Source of the DNA: Spirochaetota bacterium
Lineage (GTDB): Bacteria > Spirochaetota > UBA4802 > UBA5550
Assembly: GCA_017999915.1 (NCBI GenBank)
Contig: JAGNKX010000001.1
Span: 879,440 to 943,439, forward strand
Direction of reading: 5' to 3'
Length of the DNA stretch: 64,000 nucleotides
The notes beneath the pieces are model-generated. The model ran no database searches. It worked only from the letters and a program-made list of their open reading frames with translations, and was not told where the DNA came from. The position numbers were made by a program, and so were the translations under genes. How positions within the stretch are numbered: position 1 is the first letter of the stretch; each line of letters opens with the position of its first letter. Of the stretch, positions 34,723 to 43,752 are shown piece by piece.

Positions 34723-35370
34723 ATGAGATATACGGTGGTTAAGCAATTTTCAAACGGGGTTATTGATAATATTTTCAGTTTTATCTTCAAATGGGTCGAC
34801 TGCGGGAAGATGTTCGTTGAATTCCTCTGGTCCTTTCTTGAGATATGGATCGCGTTTTTCCTTATATTCTACAATGCCTTCATGTACGTGTATTACCTGT
34901 TCCTGTTCTTCATAGACCGGGGGGCCGAGTCGAGCGCCGGCATGTTCAGGCTCAGGGGATCCTACAGCGGTTCGTCGACGATACCGAAGTTCGAGATTAC
35001 CCGCGCTCCCAGCTCGGTGCCGCCGCAGTACGGCTCCCAGGTCGTTACAAAAACGGCCGAAGCGGTGGGCAAAACCGCCGGAGCGGTGGCCACTAAAACC
35101 GCCGAGGCCGCGTCGCAGACCCTGAACGCCTTCAGGTCCGGCGGGTCCGCCGCCGCCCGGGGCGTGAAGCAGTCCTTCTTCAAGGAACTTCTGAGCGCGC
35201 TGGTCGATTTTTTCAAGTTCATCGGCGGCATCCTGGCAATGCCCTTCAAAAAGCTGGTGCTTCTCTTCGATCGCGGCAAGGAAAAGCGGAACATGCGGCA
35301 AGCCGAATCGGATTCCAGCAAGAGCCTCATAGACGAATACATCAAGGAATACGAGCAGAAGCGGCGGTAA
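34723..35370 (+). CDS. Membrane protein with alanine/threonine-rich linker
   Basis: The protein has 215 residues with GGAGG before the ATG. One or two hydrophobic helices (about 35-70) are followed by a linker of repeated KTA/TAEA motifs (EAVGKTAGAVATKTAEAASQ). A second hydrophobic-amphipathic region and a basic, coiled C-terminus complete it. The linker repeats suggest an extended helix. No family recognised. Confidence 0.68.
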   Translation: MRYTVVKQFSNGVIDNIFSFIFKWVDCGKMFVEFLWSFLEIWIAFFLIFYNAFMYVYYLFLFFIDRGAESSAGMFRLRGSYSGSSTIPKFEITRAPSSVPPQYGSQVVTKTAEAVGKTAGAVATKTAEAASQTLNAFRSGGSAAARGVKQSFFKELLSALVDFFKFIGGILAMPFKKLVLLFDRGKEKRNMRQAESDSSKSLIDEYIKEYEQKRR

Positions 35371-35787
35371 TCAGTATACCAGCTGGACCACGATCTCTCT
35401 CTTGCGCGGCCTGGTGTCGCAGTCGATGAGCACGACCTGCTGCCAGGTCCCGAGGGATGGCTCTCCCCGCACCACGGGCACCGTCACCGACGGCCCGATA
35501 AGCGCCGCCTGCAGGTGGGCGGAACCGTTGTCATCATGCCAGGTGTCGTGATGATGGTAGTGCCCCCCGTAGGGAACAATCCTCTCCAGAAAGATGTCGA
35601 TATCCTTCTTCAGTCCCGGCTCATATTCAATGGTGGTGATGCCGGCCGTTGACCCGGCCGAAAAGACCGTGGCGATACCATCGGTGACGCCGCTCCTGCT
35701 TATTATCTTTCTCAGCTCGGAGGTCAGGTCCACAACATCGCGATTGCCCCTCGTGGAAACCGCTATGTAATCAGTTTTCACAGTCAT
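35371..35787 (-). CDS. YjbQ/UPF0047 family protein
   Basis: The protein has 138 residues from the ATG at 35787, matching the family length; GGAGG is 9 bp upstream. GGHYHHHDTWHDDNGSAHLQ is the metal-binding histidine motif, and ITTIEYEPGLKKDI and GTWQQVVLIDCD are further hallmarks. YjbQ proteins have thiamin phosphate synthase-like activity in some tests, but the true role is unclear. A longer in-frame N-terminus has no start signal. Confidence 0.92.
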   Translation of the reverse strand: MTVKTDYIAVSTRGNRDVVDLTSELRKIISRSGVTDGIATVFSAGSTAGITTIEYEPGLKKDIDIFLERIVPYGGHYHHHDTWHDDNGSAHLQAALIGPSVTVPVVRGEPSLGTWQQVVLIDCDTRPRKREIVVQLVY

Positions 35788-36064
35788 CTCATTCCACCTC
35801 CTGTGCGGTACATATAGAAAAGTCTTCCGATCGCCGAATGTCAAATCTATTTCGACCTGACGCGGTGCAGGCGTCGGCCGGCGGCGGCGCGCTGTTCCGC
35901 CGAAAAATATTACGCAACTTTTTGAAAATGTCCATGTTCCCGGAGCCAGGGGAGGTCGGCACATTTAAAAATTGAACTGACATGTCATTCTTATCATTTA
36001 TGGCTTGAAATAATCCAAAGATAAATCATAACTGTCACCCGATATCATTCACGGCAGGGTGAAC

Positions 36065-37540
36065 ATGAAAAATCTCGAAGGGCTTTTTAACCCGAAAAGC
36101 ATCGCCGTCGTGGGCGCGACCGAAGGAAGGTTCAAGTGGGGGGCCACGGTGCTCTCGAACATACTCGACGGCGGCTTCAAGGGCCCGGTTTACCCCGTGT
36201 CATCGTCCAGGGACACGGTGTACGGCCTCAGGGCCTACAAAACCCTGGGTGATATACCGGAGCCGGTGGACCTGGTTTTCGTGGCAACCCCCGCTCACAC
36301 GGTCCTTTCCGTTCTCCGGGAGTGCGTGGAGAAGAAGATCCATAATGCGGTGGTCATATCGTCGGGCTTCAGCGAAGCGGGGGGCGAAGGCATACGCCAT
36401 GAAAAGGAACTGGCCGATTTCGCGCAGAAGCATGAGATTGTCATTGTCGGACCGAACACCATGGGTATGTCAAACATCAGCCGCGGCCTTAACGGCACCG
36501 GCGCCCATCCGCGGCCGAAACCAGGAAGGATATCCATCATCGCCCAGAGCGGCAACGTGGGGAACCAGATCATGCTCTGGGCGGAGATCGAGGGGTTCGG
36601 CATCAGCAAGTTCGTCGGCTCCGGCAACGAGGCGGTCGTCAAGGTCGAGGATTATCTGGAATATTTCAACAGCGATCCCGACACGTCGGTCATACTGATA
36701 TACCTCGAAGGGGTCGATGACGGCAGGAAGTTCATCGATATCGCCAGGAACACGTCGCTGAAGAAGCCGGTCATCGCGCTGAAGGCGGGGAGGACCGCCG
36801 GGGGGAGCAGGGCCGCACAGTCCCACACCGGGGCGATGGCCGGCTCCTTCCAGATATTCGAGAGCGTGATGAAGCAGACCGGCATCATGATCGCCATGAA
36901 CCCGACGGAGCTCCTGGCGCTTTCCGCGGCCTTTGACAGCTATCCATTGCCGAAGGGGAACAGGGTCGGCATCGTGACCCTCGGGGGCGGCTGGGGCGTC
37001 ATTACCGCCGACGAATGCGAGGAGCGGGGCCTCGTCCTGCCGCCTCTCCCGGACGACATCACCAAAAAGCTCGATGAGAGGCTTCCGACCTTCTGGAGCA
37101 GGGCGAACCCGGTGGACCTGGTAGGCCAGCCCGACGCCAATCTCTTCAAGGAATCGATTGAGATCATGGTTTCCTCTGACGCCTTTGACGCGATCATCGT
37201 GCTGGGCCTTATCGGTTCGGCCCCCTTCGGCATACGTCCCCTCCAGGCCGCGAACCGCCTTGGATGCCTTCCTGAAGAAGAGCTGCGCATGTTCGAGGAG
37301 GGCGCCAGGGTCGTCGATTATTTCATCCTCGAGACCATCGTGACCATGATGCAGCAGTATCACAAACCCATCTATCCGGTGTCCCTGGCCGCGTTTCCCG
37401 GCGATAAAATCATCCACGAACGCGAGGGGAGTCCCTATAAAGCGATCGTGTACAAGACGCCGGAAATGGCCGTCCTCTGCCTGTCGAAGCAATATCTGTA
37501 CAGCAAGTATATCCAGATGCGCGGAAACGGCCGTCCCTGA
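36065..37540 (+). CDS. ADP-forming acyl-CoA synthetase, alpha-subunit type
   Basis: The protein has 491 residues from the ATG at 36065, with AGGG 5 bp upstream. The CoA-binding Rossmann domain (KSIAVVGATEGRFKWGATVL) is followed by two succinyl-CoA-synthetase-like domains. RAAQSHTGAMAGS carries the His that is phosphorylated. It lacks the ATP-grasp domain, as in the alpha subunit of acetate-CoA ligase (ADP-forming), and no beta subunit is in the window. It would interconvert acyl-CoA and acid with ATP synthesis in anaerobic metabolism. It precedes the pgs operon by 77 bp. Confidence 0.85.
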   Translation: MKNLEGLFNPKSIAVVGATEGRFKWGATVLSNILDGGFKGPVYPVSSSRDTVYGLRAYKTLGDIPEPVDLVFVATPAHTVLSVLRECVEKKIHNAVVISSGFSEAGGEGIRHEKELADFAQKHEIVIVGPNTMGMSNISRGLNGTGAHPRPKPGRISIIAQSGNVGNQIMLWAEIEGFGISKFVGSGNEAVVKVEDYLEYFNSDPDTSVILIYLEGVDDGRKFIDIARNTSLKKPVIALKAGRTAGGSRAAQSHTGAMAGSFQIFESVMKQTGIMIAMNPTELLALSAAFDSYPLPKGNRVGIVTLGGGWGVITADECEERGLVLPPLPDDITKKLDERLPTFWSRANPVDLVGQPDANLFKESIEIMVSSDAFDAIIVLGLIGSAPFGIRPLQAANRLGCLPEEELRMFEEGARVVDYFILETIVTMMQQYHKPIYPVSLAAFPGDKIIHEREGSPYKAIVYKTPEMAVLCLSKQYLYSKYIQMRGNGRP

Positions 37541-37562
37541 CGGTCGGGTGTGCCAAAATAAC

Positions 37563-37591
37563 TTGACTTTTTCCAACTCTTCCACTATGAA
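37563..37591 (+). promoter_or_regulatory. Sigma-70-type promoter of the pgs operon
   Basis: TTGACT (37563-37568) and TATGAA (37586-37591) have a 17-bp spacer. Transcription would begin near 37598, about 20 nt before the GTG start of pgsB. Confidence 0.55.
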
Positions 37592-37617
37592 CAATGGTCT
37601 AGTATCGGGGGTTGTAC

Positions 37618-38811
37618 GTGAATGAAGTGATTTTCATGGGCGCGCTTGTGCTGCTGATGGTCCTCCTCGGCGCGGCCGAATACGTCTATCATATCAAGAA
37701 CCTCCGATCGATCCCCATCAGGATCCATGTGAACGGAACGCGGGGAAAGTCGTCGGTGACCAGGCTCATCGCCGCGGGCCTCCGCGAGGGAGGCATCAGG
37801 ACCTTCGCCAAGACCACCGGAACGCTCCCGCGCATGATCATCCACGACGGCACCGAATACCCGGTGTACCGGCAGGCCAAGGCCAATATCATCGAGCAGG
37901 TCCGGATCGTCGCCTTCGCCGCGCGGAACCAGGCGGAGGCCCTCGTCATAGAATGCATGGCCATCCAGCCCTACCTGCAGAGCCTGTGCGAAAGGAAGCT
38001 CGTGCAGTCGACCCACGGCGTTATAACCAACGTGCGGGAGGACCACCTTGACGTGATGGGACCGGGGGAGCGGGACGTGGCCCTGGCCCTGCTCGGGTCG
38101 ACGCCGCCCGGCAAAGAGCTCTTTACCTGCGAGAGGGACTACCCCCATGAGTTTGAATCGGTGTGCCGCGACCGCGGCACCCGTCTTGCCGTCATCGGCG
38201 ACGCCGAAATGGAAGCGGTCAGCGACCGGGACCTGAAGGATTTCCGCTACGTCGAGCACCGGGACAATATCGCCCTGGCCCTGAAGGTGTGCCGCGCCGT
38301 CGGCGTGCCCGGCGATGTCGCCCTCCGGGGCATGAAGAAGGCCGAGCCGGATGTCGGTGCCATGAGCGACCTGAAACTTGATTTTTTCGGGCGGCGGATC
38401 CATTTCATCAACGGCTTTGCCGCCAATGACCCGGAATCGACCGGGATGATCTGGCGCATGGCCCTGGAAAAGCACCCGGACGTGCAGCGGCGGGTCATGA
38501 TCATCAACAGCCGCATCGACCGCCCGGACCGGTCCCGCCAGATCGGGGAGGCCCTGGCCGGCTGGGATCGCGCCGACCGCTATATCCTCATCGGCTCCGG
38601 CTCCTATTTCCTGGTGCGGTACGCGGTCAAGGCCGGCCTTGACGCCCGCGTTTTTACCAACGCTGAGGACCTTGAAACCGAGATCATCTTCGAGGAAGTG
38701 CTGAAGTATTGCAAAAAGACGACCCTGGTGATGGGCGCCGGCAACATAGCCGGTCCCGGCCTTGAGCTGCTGACTTTTTTTCGGAACAGGTCGGAGGAAA
38801 TGCTGGTGTAA
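37618..38811 (+). CDS. pgsB: Poly-gamma-glutamate synthase PgsB/CapB
   Basis: The protein has 397 residues from GTG 37618, with GGGGG 6 bp upstream. An N-terminal membrane helix precedes the Mur-ligase ATP loop NGTRGKSSVTRLI. It is the amide ligase that forms poly-gamma-glutamate chains with PgsC. HVNGTRGKSS and GVITNVREDHLDVMG are PgsB hallmarks. It is the first gene of pgsBC-pgsW. Confidence 0.92.
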   Translation: MNEVIFMGALVLLMVLLGAAEYVYHIKNLRSIPIRIHVNGTRGKSSVTRLIAAGLREGGIRTFAKTTGTLPRMIIHDGTEYPVYRQAKANIIEQVRIVAFAARNQAEALVIECMAIQPYLQSLCERKLVQSTHGVITNVREDHLDVMGPGERDVALALLGSTPPGKELFTCERDYPHEFESVCRDRGTRLAVIGDAEMEAVSDRDLKDFRYVEHRDNIALALKVCRAVGVPGDVALRGMKKAEPDVGAMSDLKLDFFGRRIHFINGFAANDPESTGMIWRMALEKHPDVQRRVMIINSRIDRPDRSRQIGEALAGWDRADRYILIGSGSYFLVRYAVKAGLDARVFTNAEDLETEIIFEEVLKYCKKTTLVMGAGNIAGPGLELLTFFRNRSEEMLV

Positions 38812-38846
38812 GGATTGGGCCCCGTACGGGGAAGGGGAAACGAACT

Positions 38847-39305
38847 ATGGAAAACATCATTACGTTCTCGATCGGCCTGGGCCTCTGCGTGAGCCTCCTC
38901 TTTTCCGAATTCTTCGGGATCGCGGCGGGGGGGATGGTGGTGCCCGGCTATATAGCGCTCTACCTTAACAAGCCCCTGATGATTCTCTCCACCGTGGTGG
39001 TGAGTCTGCTCACCTATTTCATCGTCAATTCCCTGGGCACCTTCATGATCATCTACGGACGGCGGCGCACGGTGCTGATGATCCTCCTGGGATTCCTTCT
39101 CGGCTGGCTGGTGAGGATGCTGGAGCCGATCCCCCTGGGTCCCCAGGCGCTGGAGCTCTCCGTGGTGGGATATATCATACCGGGGCTCATCGCCATATGG
39201 ATCGACCGTCAGGGCATCATAGAGACCGCCGCGGCCCTGGTGACGTCCAGCACCATCGTGCGCCTGATCCTGATACTCCTCTTCGGCAGGGAGATGCTGG
39301 TATGA
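38847..39305 (+). CDS. pgsC: Poly-gamma-glutamate synthase membrane subunit PgsC/CapC
   Basis: The protein has 152 residues and about four to five membrane helices. FFGIAAGGMVVPGYIALYL and ELSVVGYIIPGLIAIW match PgsC. It forms the membrane synthase complex with PgsB. It overlaps pgsW as ATGA (39302-39305). Confidence 0.9.
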   Translation: MENIITFSIGLGLCVSLLFSEFFGIAAGGMVVPGYIALYLNKPLMILSTVVVSLLTYFIVNSLGTFMIIYGRRRTVLMILLGFLLGWLVRMLEPIPLGPQALELSVVGYIIPGLIAIWIDRQGIIETAAALVTSSTIVRLILILLFGREMLV

Positions 39306-40447
39306 AGAAGCTGATCTGGAAACCGAGCACCGTATCGTGGCAGATACACCTGGTCATAGCCATCATGTCCATCATCGGGGTGGTCATTGTCGAGTCCTTC
39401 AAGATCAACGTCAAGCAGCCGTATTACAAGGAGAAGGTCCTCGCGGCCCGGTATATGCTCAAGGGAATGGAAATACTCAAGCGGCACCGCCTGGAGAAGG
39501 TGGGACCCATCAACAAGGTCATCGACCCGCTGCGGTCCGGCCTGATCGGCGTCCTCACGACGCCCATAACCAGCACCACCGTGGACATCGATTCGAAGCT
39601 CACCAGCGTCAATCCGAACTGGGCGGCGGTGATCGTTTCCATGCTGAAGGAGGCGAAGGTGAAAAACGGCAGCACCGTGGCCGTTTCCCTGACCGGCTCT
39701 TTCCCTGCGATGAACCTTGCTGTGTTCTCGGCCGCCCGGGCCCTGAACCTGCGGCTCATCATCATTACCAGCGTATCCGCGTCCACCTGGGGGGCCAACA
39801 TACCCGGCTTTACCTGGCTCGATATGGAAGACATCCTTGTCAGGGAGGGATTTGCTCCCTACCGCTCCGTTGCCGCGTCCCTCGGGGGGGTCCAGGACAA
39901 GGGACTGGGCATGTCGGAGGAGGGGAAAGGGATCCTGCGCACGACGATCCGGAAGTATGACATTACCCTGCTGGAATTCGACGACATGAAGCGAAGCATC
40001 AACGCGCGCATGGACATGTACTATGACCTTGCAAAGGAAACCCAGATCGCGGCCTACATAAACGTGGGGGGAGGGACAGTGGCCATCGGATCCTTCATCG
40101 GCAAGATGCGGTACAGGTCCGGGCTTAACCTCAAGCCGTCGCAGAAGGCGATGCGGATCGAAAGCGTCATGAGCAGGTTCGCCCGCAATAACATTCCCAT
40201 ATTGAACATCAATTACTTGAAGACCCTGGCGCAGAACTACAAAGTCCCCATCGGCCCGAAAAAAATTCCGAAGATCGGCCAGGGCGAGATTTATTACCGC
40301 CTGGAATACAACAAGCAGGTGGTTGCCGCCGTGCTGGTCTCCCTTGTGATCTTTCTGTTTCTGTTCATGAAACTCGGGATCGGGTACCGGATCTTCATTC
40401 CGCAGAAAAAGACGCTCAAGGCGCGGCCCCCCGAGCACATGGTGTAA
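39302..40447 (+). CDS. pgsW: Poly-gamma-glutamate system protein PgsW
   Basis: The protein has 381 residues with an N-terminal anchor and a C-terminal membrane segment (AVLVSLVIFLFLFMKLGIG). Its place behind PgsC, and the conserved middle (SKLTSVNPNWAAVIVSMLKE, SLTGSFPAMNLAVFSAARAL), match the pgsW family found in PgsBC systems that lack PgsA and PgsE. It may take over the export or assembly role of PgsA. Translation is coupled to pgsC. Confidence 0.8.
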   Translation: MKKLIWKPSTVSWQIHLVIAIMSIIGVVIVESFKINVKQPYYKEKVLAARYMLKGMEILKRHRLEKVGPINKVIDPLRSGLIGVLTTPITSTTVDIDSKLTSVNPNWAAVIVSMLKEAKVKNGSTVAVSLTGSFPAMNLAVFSAARALNLRLIIITSVSASTWGANIPGFTWLDMEDILVREGFAPYRSVAASLGGVQDKGLGMSEEGKGILRTTIRKYDITLLEFDDMKRSINARMDMYYDLAKETQIAAYINVGGGTVAIGSFIGKMRYRSGLNLKPSQKAMRIESVMSRFARNNIPILNINYLKTLAQNYKVPIGPKKIPKIGQGEIYYRLEYNKQVVAAVLVSLVIFLFLFMKLGIGYRIFIPQKKTLKARPPEHMV

Positions 40448-40504
40448 GGAACCGGCTGCCGCGGCCGATTATTATAACATTCATCCAGTGGAAGGTAAAG
40501 CCTG

Positions 40505-41227
40505 TTGAAAATGAAAAGGGCCATCATATTCGGCGCCAGCTCAGGCATAGGCCGCGAAATGGCGAAGATACTGTCCCGGGAAGGATATCTCCTCGGCCTT
40601 GCGGCGCGGAGGGAAGACCTCTTGAAGGGCCTGAGGGAGGAGCTGCCCGGGGAATCCCATGTCAGGGTGTGCGATATCGCCAGCGACGATCACTGCGAGG
40701 CCGCCTTCAACGGATTTATCTCAGACATGGGCGGATGCGACCTGGTGGTGATATCGTCCGGCACCGGTTTTATCAATGAGGAATTGGAGTGGCAAAAGGA
40801 GAAGGAAACCATTGATGTCAACGTGACCGGTTTCGCCCGCCTGGCCGTCCTTGCGGCCCGGTATTTTCTCGACAGGGGGGCGGGGCACCTTGTGGGCATC
40901 TCATCCATAGGGGCGCTGCGGGGCGGCCGCGACGCGCCGGCCTACAGCGCCTCAAAGGCCTTCGTGTCCAATTACCTGGAGGGACTCCGGTGCAGGATGA
41001 AACGGCTTGCGCCGGGGATCACCGTCACGGATATCATGCCGGGCTTTGTCGATACGGCTATGGCCAAGGGAGAGGGTCTTTTCTGGGTGGCCCCGGCGGA
41101 AGTCGCGGCCCGGCAGATATGCCGGGCCATAGGGAAGAAAAAGGAAAAGGTGATAATTACCCGGAGATGGCGTCTTGTGGCCCTTGCGCTGAAGCTCATG
41201 CCGGATCGGCTCTATTGGAGATTGTAA
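40505..41227 (+). CDS. SDR-family short-chain dehydrogenase
   Basis: About 240 residues. AIIFGASSGIGREM is the NAD(P)-binding TGxxxGxG-type motif, and YSASKAF with the upstream SSIG holds the catalytic Ser-Tyr-Lys. TTG 40505 has GGAAGG at 9 bp; ATG 40511 is an alternative. It is 57 bp downstream of pgsW, so it may belong to the same transcript. Substrate unknown. Confidence 0.9.
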   Translation: MKMKRAIIFGASSGIGREMAKILSREGYLLGLAARREDLLKGLREELPGESHVRVCDIASDDHCEAAFNGFISDMGGCDLVVISSGTGFINEELEWQKEKETIDVNVTGFARLAVLAARYFLDRGAGHLVGISSIGALRGGRDAPAYSASKAFVSNYLEGLRCRMKRLAPGITVTDIMPGFVDTAMAKGEGLFWVAPAEVAARQICRAIGKKKEKVIITRRWRLVALALKLMPDRLYWRL

Positions 41228-41282
41228 TCAATTATCGGGTCCCCCCTGACCACCTGAGGGGCGCACGAAATATTATTTATGC

Positions 41283-41325
41283 CTGTCATCGCGAGGAGTG
41301 AAACGACGAAGCGATCTGGTGACAG
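41283..41325. repeat. Intergenic repeat with terminal hexamer inverted repeats
   Basis: CTGTCA at the left and TGACAG at the right flank CGCGAGGAGTGAAACGACGA. This resembles a short interspersed repeat of the CGTCATTGCGAGGAGCGAAGCGAC type that is scattered in many bacterial genomes. It lies before the agmatinase gene. Confidence 0.5.
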
Positions 41326-41361
41326 AGGATATTGTATTTTGAACAGAACAGGACTGCAATC

Positions 41362-42216
41362 ATGACAATAAAAAAAAATTTTGCCGACGTGCCGAAGGGA
41401 TACGAGGAGTATGCCAGGGCCAGGATCGTAGTGGTGCCGGTTCCCTACGATGAAACATCCACCTGGATGAAGGGCGCCGACCGGGGGCCCGATGCCATCA
41501 TCGACGCGTCGTATAACATGTACCAGTACGATATAGACACCGACTCTGACGTCACCAGGATGGGGATTCACACCGATGATCCGGTCACGGAAAAATCGTC
41601 GCCGGAGACGATGGTCGAGGCCGTAAGGGCGAGGATCGCCCGTCACCTGGACGCAGGCAAGTTCACGGTGACCCTGGGGGGGGAGCACTCGGTCACGGTC
41701 GGAGCGGTGAAGGCCCACGCGGAGCGGTATCCAAACCTGTCGGTGCTGCAGCTGGACGCCCATGGAGACCTCCAGGAGGAATTTCACGGGTCCCGGTACA
41801 ATCATGCCTGCGTGATGGCGCGCGTGCGCCAGTGGTGCCCTGCCGTCCAGGTGGGGATCCGGAGCCTGGACGGTGCTGAGCGGGCCTCGGCCGATCCGGA
41901 ACGGCTGTTCCTGGCCGAGGATATCCAGGGCAGGAGCGGCTGGATTGACCGCGCCGTGTCCCTTCTTACCGATGAAGTTTACGTAACCATTGACCTTGAC
42001 GCCTTTGACATATCCATCATGGCCGCAACGGGAACGCCGGAACCAGGGGGTCTCGGGTGGTATGACGTGATAAACCTTTTAAAAAAGGTATCGAAAGAAA
42101 AGAAGATCGTCGGATTTGACGTGGTGGAGCTCTGCCCCAATCCCTACGCGAAGCACTGCGATTATCTGGCTGCGAAGCTGGTGTATCGGCTCCTGAGCTA
42201 TATCTTCAAGGAATGA
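41362..42216 (+). CDS. speB: Agmatinase/ureohydrolase
   Basis: The protein has 284 residues from the ATG at 41362. The manganese ligands are present: GGEHSVT, LDAHGDLQEEF and TIDLDAFDIS, with the closing GTPEPGGLGW. It hydrolyses agmatine to putrescine and urea, though arginase or guanidino hydrolase activity cannot be excluded. Arginine metabolism genes other than argB are absent. Confidence 0.88.
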   Translation: MTIKKNFADVPKGYEEYARARIVVVPVPYDETSTWMKGADRGPDAIIDASYNMYQYDIDTDSDVTRMGIHTDDPVTEKSSPETMVEAVRARIARHLDAGKFTVTLGGEHSVTVGAVKAHAERYPNLSVLQLDAHGDLQEEFHGSRYNHACVMARVRQWCPAVQVGIRSLDGAERASADPERLFLAEDIQGRSGWIDRAVSLLTDEVYVTIDLDAFDISIMAATGTPEPGGLGWYDVINLLKKVSKEKKIVGFDVVELCPNPYAKHCDYLAAKLVYRLLSYIFKE

Positions 42217-42252
42217 AATCAGCCAAGAACTGATACGGGTTGAGATGCTTTT

Positions 42253-42744
42253 TCAGCGGTCCGGTCCGATCCTTTTCAGGATGTAGGGCATCACCACGTT
42301 CAGGTCGATATACTTCTTTTTAACATCCCCGGGCAGATGCTTGAAATCCCGCACCGTTCCGCGGCAGGCCGCATCCCCGCAGAGGCACTCCATTTCCCAG
42401 CAGTCCTCGTCCATGGTGGTCGAATAGTCGAAGGAAAGCTCTTCGTCTTTCCTGATGTCGCGGATGGCGATGTAGAGGATTTTGCCGTCCCTGCAGGTGA
42501 GGCCGCCGTTGGGGTTGCAGGAATGGTTGATGAGGTCGTCGGCGTTGCCGGAGGGGCCCATGAAGCTATCTTCATCGATCTGGAGGAAATGGTTGTTCTC
42601 CGGGTCATGGAGCTCCAGGTACTGGGCCATGGTGTAGGTAGGGCCCGTGAACTCGCACACGACTTCGCCTCTGGCGATGTCTGAGCCGGCAAAGACTGCC
42701 TTTCCTTTTTCCGTTTCCCGTATCACGAGGCGGCTGTTTTCCAT
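42253..42744 (-). CDS. SET-domain methyltransferase-like protein
   Basis: The protein has 163 residues from the ATG at 42744. It has a SET core with NHSCNPNG (73-80), the ELSFDYSTT motif (102-110) and a post-SET-like ECLCGDAACRG (119-129) cysteine cluster. Bacterial SET proteins are known in few lineages and often modify ribosomal or chromatin-like proteins. The target is unknown. It is convergent with speB. Confidence 0.87.
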   Translation of the reverse strand: MENSRLVIRETEKGKAVFAGSDIARGEVVCEFTGPTYTMAQYLELHDPENNHFLQIDEDSFMGPSGNADDLINHSCNPNGGLTCRDGKILYIAIRDIRKDEELSFDYSTTMDEDCWEMECLCGDAACRGTVRDFKHLPGDVKKKYIDLNVVMPYILKRIGPDR

Positions 42745-42939
42745 GGCGGTTGTTCGTCTCCAGCTATGCAAAGAATGTGCCGGCGGCAAGGGCCGGGTAC
42801 GCCTCCGCCGGTTCTGACAGGCATAGATGGCCATCGGGGGTTTTTATGCAATATTTTTTTTACCGGCAGTGAATTGACTGCTGCGGCTGTCGGATTATTG
42901 TCCGGGCCGCCATGAGTCCGTGATTCCTCCCTGGATGGG

Positions 42940-43752
42940 TCATTTTTTTGCGGCCGGTAGTTTCAATTTTTGTCCCGGGAATATCATCGTGGGGCTCTGT
43001 ATGATATCCCTGTTGGCGTTGTACAGTTCGATCCACCGGGAGTAGTCTCCCAAAACTTTTTCGCTGATCGATATCAGGTCATCCTTCACCTGTACCGTAT
43101 AATAATCCCCTTCCTCCGCCGGTTTTGCCGGTTCCTTTGGCTGCGTTTCCGGCGTCATGCTCTGCTGTTTTACAGCCGGCGTTTTTGTGTCGGTCGCCTC
43201 GCGCTGCTGCTCCGGTGCCGTTATGAGCCGGGTAATCCTGCTTTTCAATGCCTCACGGGTTCCCGGGATCAGCAGCAGAAATATTAAAACAAGGATGATG
43301 ACGATCAGGATAAATTGGAGAATTCTCCGAAGCAGGCTTGGTCCCTCGGGGTGTGCCGGCTCTTCATGCTTTGCCGGTTCGGGGGGAGCAGGCGGTAATG
43401 CCGGCTTATCGCGACGCCGCGTGGCGTCAGCGGGCGCCGCTTTCTTCTGCTTCGAGGAAGAGGCTTGTTTTTTTGCTTTTGGCGAAGAGCCCCTGGCGGC
43501 GGCCCATGAACGAATCTCTCCCCTGAACCACTGATCGGCCTCCGGCGTGAAGGCATAGTGATCCCGGATGTATTTCATCGTGTTTTTTTCAATATCCGAA
43601 TAATCGCTGGAGTCTTTGACGGCCCGCAGAATTTTCCTGGCATCATTCAGCGATATGCGGCCATCGCCTTTTCCTTGAACCGATGCATCCGCCATGCCGA
43701 TCAATTTCCTGTCGTAATTCTTTCCTTTGATTTTTTTATAATAGGTCGCCAT
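42940..43752 (-). CDS. LysM-domain membrane protein
   Basis: The protein has 270 residues from the ATG at 43752, with AGGAGG upstream. An N-terminal helical EF-like or SRP-like module (MATYYKKIKGKNYDRKLIG) is followed by a proline/lysine linker, a membrane helix (ILQFILIVIILVLIFLLLIP) and a second linker. It ends in a LysM domain (YYTVQVKDDLISISEKVLGD to FPGQKLKLP). The LysM should face the periplasm and bind peptidoglycan, while the N-terminus stays cytoplasmic. Confidence 0.82.
   Translation of the reverse strand: MATYYKKIKGKNYDRKLIGMADASVQGKGDGRISLNDARKILRAVKDSSDYSDIEKNTMKYIRDHYAFTPEADQWFRGEIRSWAAARGSSPKAKKQASSSKQKKAAPADATRRRDKPALPPAPPEPAKHEEPAHPEGPSLLRRILQFILIVIILVLIFLLLIPGTREALKSRITRLITAPEQQREATDTKTPAVKQQSMTPETQPKEPAKPAEEGDYYTVQVKDDLISISEKVLGDYSRWIELYNANRDIIQSPTMIFPGQKLKLPAAKK

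Noticed and set aside
35789-35983. 64-codon minus-strand frame upstream of the YjbQ-like gene
   Set aside because: No start signal, not conserved-looking, and largely an artefact of GC-rich spacer; the YjbQ start at 35787 fits the family length.
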